This document shows positions 18,901 to 26,717 of a DNA stretch of 64,000 nucleotides, one piece after another. The stretch comes from Nocardia africana NBRC 100379. GTDB taxonomy: Bacteria; Actinomycetota; Actinomycetes; Mycobacteriales; Mycobacteriaceae. Within the stretch, counting starts at the first letter, position 1; the number at the start of each line of letters is the position of its first letter. The notes under the pieces were generated by a model. The model worked only from the letters and a program-made list of their open reading frames with translations, searched no databases and was not told where the DNA came from. A program made the position numbers and the translations under genes. The stretch covers positions 620,001-684,000 of the forward strand of contig NZ_BDAV01000006.1 of assembly GCF_001612635.1 (NCBI RefSeq), in the 5' to 3' direction.

Positions 18901-18976
18901 TCACGAGCGCGGTGATCAGCAATATCCGGCTGCGTCGAGACAGCGAAGGTAAGCCTGTCGGGGGGCGCATGCCCAC
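15962..18976 (-). CDS. UPF0182 family membrane protein (Rv3193c-like)
   Basis: A 1004-residue protein with about seven transmembrane helices in the first 330 residues, then a large extracytoplasmic domain and a Pro/Gln/Ser-rich linker before a short helical C-terminus. The N-terminal stretch [20 protein letters not shown] and the [14 protein letters not shown] region match UPF0182 (PF03699). The family is conserved in mycobacteria but has no established biochemical role. The GTG at 18976 was chosen because GGGAGAG lies 7 bases upstream and the N-terminus then aligns with the mycobacterial protein; an ATG lies two codons later. Confidence 0.93.
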   Translation of the reverse strand: [1004 protein letters not shown]

Positions 18977-19170
18977 GATGCCACTCTCCCAGGTCCGGCG
19001 GCGTACCGAAGCGATTGTCGGCCGATACACCGCAGTCCGATGATGCGTCCGGTCCCTGCGGACCGTCTCTCGCGCCCCACTCTACGTAAAACGGGACGGC
19101 TTGGATCGCGATGGCTCCGGTATGCCGTGGCGGGGACGCGGGCGCTCGCGGTGGACGTACAGTGTCGGCC

Positions 19171-19758
19171 GTGACTGTGGACAATCCCTCCTCCGCCCTG
19201 TACCGCTGCATCCGGGACGTGGCCGAGTTCGCCGATACCGAGGGCTGGGATCAGCCGCCGCAGTTGTTCGCGCTGGTGCCGACCGCCGACCTGGTGGCCG
19301 CCGAGCCGACGCTCGAGGATCAGCTCGACGACGGGGCCGCGTTGACGCCCATTGCCCAGGAACCGCTTCCGGACGATCTGACCGGCGATTCGATGGCGCT
19401 CGACGAATTCCTCGCCACCACCAGCTGGCCGCCCGCCGTCGAGGGAGTGGTGCTGGTACAGCAGATCGTGGTGCTGCCGCCGACCGCCGAACGCACGCTC
19501 GACGAGGCCATCGCACCGCTGCTGGCCGACCGCGACGCCGCCGACCGAGCCGGCCGCGACGCCGCGCAGACGCATCCCGAGCGCCGCGACGCCCGGCTCT
19601 ATGCGGGCGTGCTGCGCGACGGAGTCTCGTTGTGCCTGTTGCAGTTACGCCCCGAGGAGGACGAGGCCTTCCCCGAGCTGGATCTGCGCACCGCGCCGAA
19701 CCTGGCTCCCAACCTGGTCGACGCGCTGCGCCACACGCTCGAGAACGAGCCGGACTAG
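19171..19758 (+). CDS. PPA1309 family protein
   Basis: A 195-residue acidic soluble protein matching the PPA1309 family of actinobacteria by the pattern DDLTGDSMALDEFLA and EGVVLVQQIVVLPP, ending with a conserved LRHTLENEPD. The function is unknown. The GTG start begins VTVDNPSSALYRCI, a start type seen in this family. It diverges from the UPF0182 gene. Its stop overlaps by 4 bases the stop of the convergent PDZ-Lon protease gene. Confidence 0.8.
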   Translation: MTVDNPSSALYRCIRDVAEFADTEGWDQPPQLFALVPTADLVAAEPTLEDQLDDGAALTPIAQEPLPDDLTGDSMALDEFLATTSWPPAVEGVVLVQQIVVLPPTAERTLDEAIAPLLADRDAADRAGRDAAQTHPERRDARLYAGVLRDGVSLCLLQLRPEEDEAFPELDLRTAPNLAPNLVDALRHTLENEPD

Positions 19759-20789
19759 CCGCAGCTGGGGGCGGGGCGTCCGGCGTTGATGTCGTCCAGC
19801 GACTGCACCGCGGCGCTCAACGTGTCGACCTTCACCAGTTTCAGGCCGTCCGGGGTGCGCTGGCGGGCCTCGTTGCAGTTGTCGGCGGGGACCAGGAAGG
19901 TCTCCGCACCGGCGTCGCGGGCCGCGATCATCTTGTACTGGATGCCGCCGATCGGGCCGACCTTGCCCTGCGGATCGATGGTCCCGGTGCCGGCGACGAA
20001 GCGTCCGCCGTTGAGTTCGCCGGGGCTGAGCTTGTCGACCAGGGCCAGGCTGAACATCAGACCGGCCGACGGGCCGCCGATATCGGCGAGGTTGAAATCG
20101 ACCTGCAGCGGACCGGCCGGCACCTGCTGCGGGGTGACGCCGAGGTAGGCCTTGTTCGAATCGTCCGGGCGCGCACCGAGTTTCACCTCGACCGTCTGTT
20201 CCGCGCCACCGCGGCGGATCACCATCGGGATCGTCGTGCCCGGGGCGGCGCCCTGCACCGCGTCGATCACGTCCTTGGAGGTCGTGATCGGTTTCCCGTT
20301 CACGCTCACCAGTTCGTCGCCCTTCTGCAGCACCGCTTTGGCCGGCCCGTCGTCGGCCACCACGCGCACCTGCACCTTGGTCGGGTACTTCAGGAAGTTC
20401 AGCGCCGCCAGTTCGGCGTTGTCCTCGGATTCCTTGAAATCGGCCTGGTTGGACTTGTCCACCTGATCGCGCGGCACGCCGGGCGGGTAGACCTCCGCGC
20501 GCGGCACCAGCCCGTAGCGGCCGTCCACCCACAGGCCCATCGCCTCGAAGATATTCAGCCCGTCGCGAACGGACACCGTCGTCATGTTCAGGTGTCCCGA
20601 GGTCGGATCCACCGCGGCACCCTGCACCGCGACGACCTGCTTGCCGTCCACCTCGCCAAGAGTATTGAAGGTGGGACCAGGGCCGAGAGCGACGAACGGC
20701 ACCGTCACCGCACTGCCCACCACACCGAGGACGAGCACGGGCACCAGAGCCGCTATCAAGGTGATGATCCGACGATTCACCCGGCCCAC
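19755..20789 (-). CDS. YlbL-type PDZ/Lon-domain membrane serine protease
   Basis: A 344-residue protein (Rv3194c type). One N-terminal transmembrane helix (residues about 8-32) anchors it. A PDZ domain lies in the middle (YPTKVQVRVVADDGPAKAVLQKGDELVSVNG region). The C-terminal Lon-type proteolytic domain carries the Ser-Lys dyad: Ser241 in GGPSAGL and Lys286 in GGIQYKM. The likely site of action is outside the membrane. The start is GTG. It is divergently placed against the DUF2342 gene, 41 bases apart, as in mycobacteria. Confidence 0.92.
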   Translation of the reverse strand: MGRVNRRIITLIAALVPVLVLGVVGSAVTVPFVALGPGPTFNTLGEVDGKQVVAVQGAAVDPTSGHLNMTTVSVRDGLNIFEAMGLWVDGRYGLVPRAEVYPPGVPRDQVDKSNQADFKESEDNAELAALNFLKYPTKVQVRVVADDGPAKAVLQKGDELVSVNGKPITTSKDVIDAVQGAAPGTTIPMVIRRGGAEQTVEVKLGARPDDSNKAYLGVTPQQVPAGPLQVDFNLADIGGPSAGLMFSLALVDKLSPGELNGGRFVAGTGTIDPQGKVGPIGGIQYKMIAARDAGAETFLVPADNCNEARQRTPDGLKLVKVDTLSAAVQSLDDINAGRPAPSCG

Positions 20790-20830
20790 AGTAGCGGCTC
20801 CACGATCACCATCCGCGTAGCCTTGGGGGC

Positions 20831-22336
20831 ATGAGCGACGTGCCCTTCGGATTCTCGAACCGCGACGACGATCCCGACCGCGACAAGCGTGACGATCAGG
20901 CCGGTTCCGGAGCGAACAACCCCTTCGCCTTCGGCATGGGGGCTTCGGGCGCGGCCGGATTCGATCCCGCGGCCTTCGGGCAGATGCTGACCTCGCTCGG
21001 GCAGATGTTCTCCACGATGAGCCAGCCGGGCGGCCAGGCGAGTCCGGTCAACTACGACGTCGCCAAGCGGCTGGCTCGCCAGCAACTCGGCTCGACGGTC
21101 GCGCCGATCACCGACGGCGCCCAGCGCGCCGTCAGCGATGCCGCGCATCTGGCCGAACTGTGGTTGGACACGGCGACCACCTTGCCCGCCGGCGCCACCA
21201 AGACGGTCGCGTGGACGCCCAACGATTGGATCGAGCAGACCCTGCCGACGTGGAAGCGCCTCTGCGATCCGGTCGCCGAGCAGGTGTCGGGCATGTGGAG
21301 TTCGACACTCCCGGAGGAGGCCAAGCAGTTCGCCGGGCCGATGCTCGGCATGCTCGGGCAGATGGGCGGTCTGGCCTTCGGCTCGCAGCTCGGTCAGGCG
21401 CTGGGGCAGCTCGCCCAGGAGGTGCTGACCTCCACCGATATCGGGCTGCCGCTGGGTCCGGCGGGAACCGCGGCGCTGGTGCCCAGCGCGATCAGCGAAT
21501 TCAGCAAGGGCCTGGAGCGTCCCGAGAGTGAGATCCTGGTCTATCTGGCCGCCCGCGAGGCCGCTCACCAGCGGCTGTTCGCCCATGTGCCGTGGCTGCG
21601 GCAGCAGGTGCTGGGCGCGGTCGAGGATTACGCGCGCGGGATCCGCATGGACTTCTCCGCTATAGAGGAGGCCGCGCAGAGCATCGATCCGATGTCGCTG
21701 ACCGATCCTTCGAAACTCGAGGAACTGCTGTCGCAGGGCACCTTCGAACCGCAGACCACCCCCGAGCAGAAGGCCGCGCTGGATCGGCTGGAAACGCTGC
21801 TGGCGCTGATCGAGGGCTGGGTTCAGGTCGTGGTGACCGAGGCGGTCGGCGATCGGTTGCCCGGTGCGGGCGCACTGGCCGAGACGCTGCGGCGGCGCCG
21901 CGCCACCGGCGGTCCGGCCGAGCAGACCTTCGCCACACTGGTCGGCTTGGAATTGCGTCCGCGCAAGCTGCGGGAGGCCGCCACGCTGTGGCAGCGGCTG
22001 ACGACCGACGCGGGGATGGCGGCGCGCGACGCGGTGTGGGCGCATCCGGATCTGCTGCCCAGTTCGGAGGATCTCGACAAGCCGAGCGGCTTCATCGACG
22101 GTGTGATCGGTGGCGGCGCCACTGTTTTCGACGATCCGCTGGCGCAGCTGGCCGAGACCGAGGCCCGCGAACGCCGCGAAGGCGCTGCGGCGCAACAGGA
22201 GCGGCCGAACACGGACGCCGCAGGCGAGCAGGGCGCGAAAGGAACTGCCGCTCAGGGTGATTCGGCTTCCGGTGCGGATTCGCCGGACACGGACGGCAAG
22301 ACCGGCGACGAGGGCGGCGAGAACGAGGAGCGCTAG
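20831..22336 (+). CDS. DUF2342 zinc-dependent metalloprotease-like protein (Rv3195-like)
   Basis: A 501-residue protein of the DUF2342/PF10103 family (TIGR03624, putative hydrolase). The N-terminus is flexible and acidic. The core includes WTPNDWIEQTLPTWKRL and the possible metal-site region YLAAREAAHQRLFAHVPWL, in which a REAAH sequence stands where proteases have HExxH. The C-terminal 70 residues are Glu/Ala/Gly-rich and disordered. The ATG is preceded by a weak signal in a short spacer shared with the divergent protease gene. The catalytic claim rests on family annotation only. Confidence 0.88.
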   Translation: MSDVPFGFSNRDDDPDRDKRDDQAGSGANNPFAFGMGASGAAGFDPAAFGQMLTSLGQMFSTMSQPGGQASPVNYDVAKRLARQQLGSTVAPITDGAQRAVSDAAHLAELWLDTATTLPAGATKTVAWTPNDWIEQTLPTWKRLCDPVAEQVSGMWSSTLPEEAKQFAGPMLGMLGQMGGLAFGSQLGQALGQLAQEVLTSTDIGLPLGPAGTAALVPSAISEFSKGLERPESEILVYLAAREAAHQRLFAHVPWLRQQVLGAVEDYARGIRMDFSAIEEAAQSIDPMSLTDPSKLEELLSQGTFEPQTTPEQKAALDRLETLLALIEGWVQVVVTEAVGDRLPGAGALAETLRRRRATGGPAEQTFATLVGLELRPRKLREAATLWQRLTTDAGMAARDAVWAHPDLLPSSEDLDKPSGFIDGVIGGGATVFDDPLAQLAETEARERREGAAAQQERPNTDAAGEQGAKGTAAQGDSASGADSPDTDGKTGDEGGENEER

Positions 22337-22369
22337 CCGGCGGGCGTCACCGCCTCCGATCGGCCGGGT

Positions 22370-23350
22370 TCAGCCCAGCCGCGCCTCGGCGGTCGCGTAG
22401 CCGAACAGCTTGCGCCCCTTGGACAATGCGTCGACCACGACGGTCACCATGCGGCGGCGCGAACTGAGCCAGCCCACCTGGCCGCCGAACAGGATCGACG
22501 CCGGAGCGTCGGACTCGACGGGCAGATAGTGCATCTTGGGCGCGTACTGCACCCGCAGTTTCGTCAGCGCGGTCGGATCGCCGAGCCAGCGGCCGAGATA
22601 CCCCGCGACCAGGCCGAGCGTCAGCATGCCGGGCACCGCGCCCGTCGTGGTGCCCGATCGTCGCGGATCCACGACGCCGGCGTGACGCACCACATCGTCG
22701 GCCGCGACCGTGACGGTGTCGGCGGGCAGATTCGCGCCGACCGCCAGCGGGCCGAGATCGACGAGCGGGCGCGGCAGCGACGGCTGGATTCGGTCACGCT
22801 GCGGCGTGCGCAAACGCCGTTGCGCCGGAACCGGTTCGAGGTCGTGCGCCCGGCCGGGCGTCCCGCTTCGCGCACAGGTTCCGGGCTGGGTGTGCACCAG
22901 CAGTGTGGAGGATCCGCTGGTCACGACTTGGCCGTCGTCGTCGCGCAGCAGGGTGGTCACCGAGACCACGTCGTAATCGCGGTAGTGGCGGAATGATTCG
23001 AATCCGATGTCGCAGCTGATGCGGTCGCCGGCCAGCAAGGGGCGCACGATTTCCAGAGTGCGGTCGGCGTGCACGACGCGCCCGTTGTGGAAACCGGGCA
23101 CGAGTGCGTCGAGCGTGCTCTCCTCGGCGCGCATCCATACCGTGGTGGCGAAGGTCGGCGGGGCCACCAAGCCATCGAATCCGCGCGCCGCGGCCGCACG
23201 TTCGTCGCAGTGGATGGGGTCGGTGGCGCCTATGGCCCCGGCGTACTCGCGAATCTCGTCCGCCGCGATCGGGCGATCGCCGCGGGTTCGAAACCGATGT
23301 TCACCGTGCAGCGACGTCACCGGCGGCACGTCGAGGGATGCGCTGACCAT
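22370..23350 (-). CDS. Fused MaoC-like (3R)-hydroxyacyl dehydratase
   Basis: A 326-residue protein with two hot-dog domains. The N-terminal half looks like a FAS1-type/HadA-like dehydratase (IREYAGAIGATDPIHCDERAAAARG, residues about 33-57, then LVAPPTFATTVW). The C-terminal half is MaoC-like but has lost the clear catalytic Asp/His (DDVVRHAGVVDPRR where active enzymes have a DxNPxH stretch). It should hydrate or dehydrate acyl-thioesters in fatty or mycolic acid metabolism. The ATG is preceded by AAAGGAG. It converges on the DUF2342 gene. Confidence 0.83.
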   Translation of the reverse strand: MVSASLDVPPVTSLHGEHRFRTRGDRPIAADEIREYAGAIGATDPIHCDERAAAARGFDGLVAPPTFATTVWMRAEESTLDALVPGFHNGRVVHADRTLEIVRPLLAGDRISCDIGFESFRHYRDYDVVSVTTLLRDDDGQVVTSGSSTLLVHTQPGTCARSGTPGRAHDLEPVPAQRRLRTPQRDRIQPSLPRPLVDLGPLAVGANLPADTVTVAADDVVRHAGVVDPRRSGTTTGAVPGMLTLGLVAGYLGRWLGDPTALTKLRVQYAPKMHYLPVESDAPASILFGGQVGWLSSRRRMVTVVVDALSKGRKLFGYATAEARLG

Positions 23351-23586
23351 ATTGCTCCTTTAACCGACCCGAATCGACCCGATTGTCGGCCGCCGAGGGC
23401 CGGGCGTTAGCACTCTCGACGCCGGTCTGGAGAATTCACGGCGCGTCGGCGGCGAGTTTTGTGAAACGGTGCGTTCACGGGGCCGCCGCGACCGGACTCG
23501 AAGCGCCCTGTGGACAACGCCGAACCTGTGGATAACCAGCACTTTTCCCGCAGGTGCCAACGGAGCCGACGACAATACTGAGGCCC

Positions 23587-24492
23587 ATGACGTTGTCACA
23601 CGCACGTGGACCGATGTTGCATCCGCGGGTGGCGGTTCTGCGCCGGCCCTCGGGTGCGGTGCAATTGGGTTGGGATCCCGAACGCGCGGTACTTCTGCAC
23701 CCGCCCGCCGCCGGCACCGATGCGGTCGTCGCCTTCATCCGGCTGCTCGACGGTCTGCACAGCCATCCTCAGCTGCTGTGGGAGGCCGGGCAACTGGGTC
23801 TCGGGGGCGTGGCCCTGGAACTGTTACGAGATATCGATGCGGCCGGACTCCTGGTGTGGCCGCGGGCACGCCGCACCCGCGTACGAGCGGTGCACGTCCA
23901 CGGCCGCGGGCCCCTGGCGGATTCGTTGCACGACGGCATCCGGCGACTGGGAATCACTCCGACGCGGTCGAGCGAATACCGCAGCGGTACTTCGGATCCG
24001 CTGCCGTGCACCGATCTGGTGATACTCACCGATGCGCTGGTGCCGGTGCCGGAACTGGTCAGCATGCTGCTGGTACGCCGGATTCCGCACCTGCAGGTCC
24101 GCATCCGCGACGGGCACGGCGTGATCGGGCCGCTGGTGCTGCCCGGTGGTACCAGCTGCTTGCGATGTGCCGACCTGACCCGTACCGAATTCGACGCCGA
24201 ATGGCCGCATCTGGCGGCGCAGCTGCTCGGCCGGACGGGTTACGCCTCCCCCGCGACCATCACCGCCACAGCCGCGCTGACCCTGCGCGAAATCGAATCG
24301 ATCATCGAGGACGCCGCCGACGACCCGCCCCGGACCCTGGACACCACATTGGAATTCGATCCACGCACCAGGCGCGTCGCCCGGCGCCGCTGGGCTCCGC
24401 ACGCGGACTGCGCCTGCCGCCGAATGGACGCCACGGTGACCGAACCGCCGGCCGACGATCGCGCGGCATCCGTCGCCGGAGGACACGCATGA
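23587..24492 (+). CDS. ThiF/TOMM cyclodehydratase-like protein (Rv3196-like)
   Basis: A 301-residue protein resembling the E1/ThiF-like leader-binding proteins found with thiazole/oxazole-modified microcins. It has the N-terminal region seen in these proteins (VAVLRRPSGAVQLGWDPERAVLL), a middle Rossmann-like half (CTDLVILTDALVPVPELV) and a structural zinc site with a CLRC pair and a late CAC pair. Rv3196 of M. tuberculosis is an equivalent. No precursor peptide or YcaO partner is in the window, so its role is not peptide modification as far as can be seen. The ATG was chosen from the family N-terminus. Confidence 0.75.
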   Translation: MTLSHARGPMLHPRVAVLRRPSGAVQLGWDPERAVLLHPPAAGTDAVVAFIRLLDGLHSHPQLLWEAGQLGLGGVALELLRDIDAAGLLVWPRARRTRVRAVHVHGRGPLADSLHDGIRRLGITPTRSSEYRSGTSDPLPCTDLVILTDALVPVPELVSMLLVRRIPHLQVRIRDGHGVIGPLVLPGGTSCLRCADLTRTEFDAEWPHLAAQLLGRTGYASPATITATAALTLREIESIIEDAADDPPRTLDTTLEFDPRTRRVARRRWAPHADCACRRMDATVTEPPADDRAASVAGGHA

Positions 24493-24578
24493 ACGCGACG
24501 CAGGTGGCCCGCTCCGCTGGCGCGCACCAGAGCAGGGCCGCCGTTCTCTCGGCCGCGAGGCGGGCGGGTCCGGTCGGC

Positions 24579-25415
24579 TCAGTGCGGGCCGGAGGACGAG
24601 TCGGTGAAGGCCCAGACAGCCGCGGGGCGTCCGGTGGCCTTGGTCCGCAGTCGTTCTCCGGTGCGTATGAGCCCGGGGATCGCGGCGAGGGTGCGGTTGA
24701 GGTTGCCCGGGTCCGGACGAGTGCCCGACAGCGCGGTGGCGAGGGCGACCGCGCGGGTCGCGGGGAACTGCTCACCGATCAGGGCGCGGGTGAACGCGAG
24801 GTCCTTCCACAGCATGTCGGCAAGCCGTTCCCGGGCGACCTCGACGATCATGCTGTGGTCGAACGCCAGCGGCGGGACCTCGTCGAACGAAACCCACCGC
24901 ACACCGAGACGGTCTGCAGCGCTATCGGTTTCACCCTCCGTCGGTCCCTCGGCTCTGCCGGAAACATCGCCGCTCGTCTGCTGAGCACCGGCCGAAGCAT
25001 CGGTGCCGGCCTGCTCGACGACGCCGGACTCCGCGCCGTGCGATTGCTCGAAACCGGCCGAAGCATCAGTGCTCGATTGCCCGGCGCCGGTGGGTGGTGC
25101 GGGATGACCGAGAACCGCCCACATCGCGATCGAGAGGGTCGGGCCGCGCGGATCGCGGTGCGGTTCATCGAAGGTGACCAGCTGACCGACGGCGAGGATC
25201 TGCTGATCGGGCACGCCCAGTTTGCTGTGTACCGCGCGGCGGGCCGCCGTCGCGAGTCGCTCACCGCGGCCGAGCAGCACACCGGGCAGGGCGAGTTCGC
25301 CGGCGAACGGGTCCCACTGCCGAGGCGCCACCCCGAAGGTGACGGCAGGGTCGTCGGCGCCGAATCGCAGTGCGACGACATCGAGCGATACGGCGGATTG
25401 CTGCTCCACGGCCAC
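24579..25415 (-). CDS. Degenerate Nudix protein, NrtR-like regulator
   Basis: A 278-residue protein, last gene of a four-gene operon. The N-terminal Nudix domain (to about residue 185) has a damaged Nudix box: where GxxxxxExxxxxxxREUxEExGU is expected, the sequence from residue 44 is GVLLGRGERLATAARRAVHS, losing the catalytic Glu residues. A C-terminal winged-helix-like domain follows (residues about 190-270). This is the architecture of NrtR, a non-enzymatic Nudix repressor that senses ADP-ribose-type ligands. Residues about 105-168 are a Ser/Ala/Gly/Glu-rich insert with internal repeats. A GTG start lies 3 bases after the previous stop. It may control the operon palindrome at 28721-28751. 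Confidence 0.78.
   Translation of the reverse strand: MAVEQQSAVSLDVVALRFGADDPAVTFGVAPRQWDPFAGELALPGVLLGRGERLATAARRAVHSKLGVPDQQILAVGQLVTFDEPHRDPRGPTLSIAMWAVLGHPAPPTGAGQSSTDASAGFEQSHGAESGVVEQAGTDASAGAQQTSGDVSGRAEGPTEGETDSAADRLGVRWVSFDEVPPLAFDHSMIVEVARERLADMLWKDLAFTRALIGEQFPATRAVALATALSGTRPDPGNLNRTLAAIPGLIRTGERLRTKATGRPAAVWAFTDSSSGPH
24987..25067. repeat. Direct repeat in the Nudix low-complexity insert
   Basis: The 15-mer ACCGGCCGAAGCATC occurs at 24987-25001 and 25053-25067, 66 bases apart, so the frame is kept. It encodes the recurring TDASAG sequence of the insert. Confidence 0.7.
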
Positions 25416-25418
25416 CCA

Positions 25419-26681
25419 TCATGCCGCAGCCGCGACCCGGGCCACACGATCGGCACGATCGGGGCCGTGCCCGGTCAGCACCACCGGCGCGCCGAGCCGG
25501 CGTTCCAGGAATTCCGGAACGTCCGCCGGGAGCGGAACGAGATCCGGGGTGCTGTGCGCGACGAGACCCGTCAGCCACCGCTGATGGTCCAGATCCCGCC
25601 AGGAACCGCAATCGAGCCGGTCACGGTATCCGTCCGGCGTGAAATACCCTGCGGCAGCGCGAAGGTCGTCACGACCGGCCACGAGATCCAGGTGATTGAC
25701 CGCCAGCGCGTCGACTCCCCCACACGCCTCCACGGCATAGCGCAGCAGGACCGGATCGAGATGTCCGACGCGAAAGGCGCCCTGATACGCGCCGGGGGCA
25801 TTGTGCGGCTCCGGAATCGACAATGCCGCATCCTCGGTCGGAAAGGGGCCCGCGCCGTGACGCGTCTGGTACGCGCGTGTCACTCCCAGTACCGTGCCCG
25901 GTGCGCCGAGGCGCGCCAGCATGGCGCGGGCGTGGCGGGGCTCCACCGTCGACCAGGTGGTGTAGGGGTGCAGGCCCCGCCATTCGTCGAGCAGCACACC
26001 CTGGGCGCCCTCGAAGATCAGCCGGCCCGCGGCGGCGAAGACCGCGAGCTGCTCACCCGGCACCAAGGCCACCGCCCGCGCGAATTGCGTATACGCCTCG
26101 ACGAGGGCGTCGATCGGGTCCCAGCCGTGCCGCCCGGTCGCCAGCAACGGCGCGTAGTGCTGCTCCAGCGCGATCAGCTTGCGGCGCAAGATATCCGGGC
26201 TGCGACAGTCCCGGATCCGGGGGGCGTCGTGCTCGAGGGCGTAGCGCACGGTCTCCCCGATCCCCATCCCGCACGAACCGTGCCGTGCGGCACCTCGCGC
26301 ATCCTCCCGGCAGCGGTTGGCGGCTCCGTGGATCGGAGTGGTGAGCAGCGCCCGCTCGTCGACGACGATGGATCCCAGCGGATCGGCGACGCCCAGGACG
26401 GTCAGCGCTTCGGCCTCGGCGGCCAGGGCGATCGGATCCACCAGCACATGCCGCGACAGCATCGTCGGCACGCCCGACAGCGTGCCCGATCCGAACTGCC
26501 GAAACGTGTGGCGCCGGCCGTCGGCGATCACGGTGTGCGCGGCCTGCGCGCCGCCGTTGAAGCGCACGACGGCCGCCACCCCCAAGCCGGCCTGTGGCGA
26601 GCACAGCCAATCCACGGTGGCGCCTTTCCCGGCGTCGCCGAATCCCAGATCGACCACGATCACATGCCGGTCGCCGAACAT
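25419..26681 (-). CDS. Adenylosuccinate synthetase paralogue
   Basis: A 420-residue PurA-like GTPase-ligase. The P-loop region reads GFGDAGKGATVD, keeping Asp16 and Lys19 (equivalent to the catalytic Asp and the Lys of PurA) but with Ala for Glu. The next motif is NGGAQAAHTV, which keeps His49 but alters the usual GGHNAGH. EGAQG (224-228) and GVTRAYQTRHGAGPFPTE (266-284) are well conserved. PurA joins aspartate to IMP with GTP hydrolysis; changes around the nucleotide site suggest a different substrate. It starts 36 bases after the vWA gene behind AAGGGA and is in the same operon as a pseudokinase and a Nudix protein, so it is not the housekeeping enzyme. Confidence 0.85.
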   Translation of the reverse strand: MFGDRHVIVVDLGFGDAGKGATVDWLCSPQAGLGVAAVVRFNGGAQAAHTVIADGRRHTFRQFGSGTLSGVPTMLSRHVLVDPIALAAEAEALTVLGVADPLGSIVVDERALLTTPIHGAANRCREDARGAARHGSCGMGIGETVRYALEHDAPRIRDCRSPDILRRKLIALEQHYAPLLATGRHGWDPIDALVEAYTQFARAVALVPGEQLAVFAAAGRLIFEGAQGVLLDEWRGLHPYTTWSTVEPRHARAMLARLGAPGTVLGVTRAYQTRHGAGPFPTEDAALSIPEPHNAPGAYQGAFRVGHLDPVLLRYAVEACGGVDALAVNHLDLVAGRDDLRAAAGYFTPDGYRDRLDCGSWRDLDHQRWLTGLVAHSTPDLVPLPADVPEFLERRLGAPVVLTGHGPDRADRVARVAAAA

Positions 26682-26717
26682 GACGTGTTCCCTTCGCTCG
26701 TCGGATCGGGTTCCGGG

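Noticed and set aside
24579..25415. Active Nudix hydrolase
   Set aside because: All Glu residues of the REUxEE part of the Nudix box are replaced.
25419..26681. Phage-type PurZ (2-aminoadenylosuccinate synthetase)
   Set aside because: No associated Z-genome genes (polymerase, triphosphohydrolase) are nearby, and the diagnostic residues could not be judged; left as a PurA paralogue.
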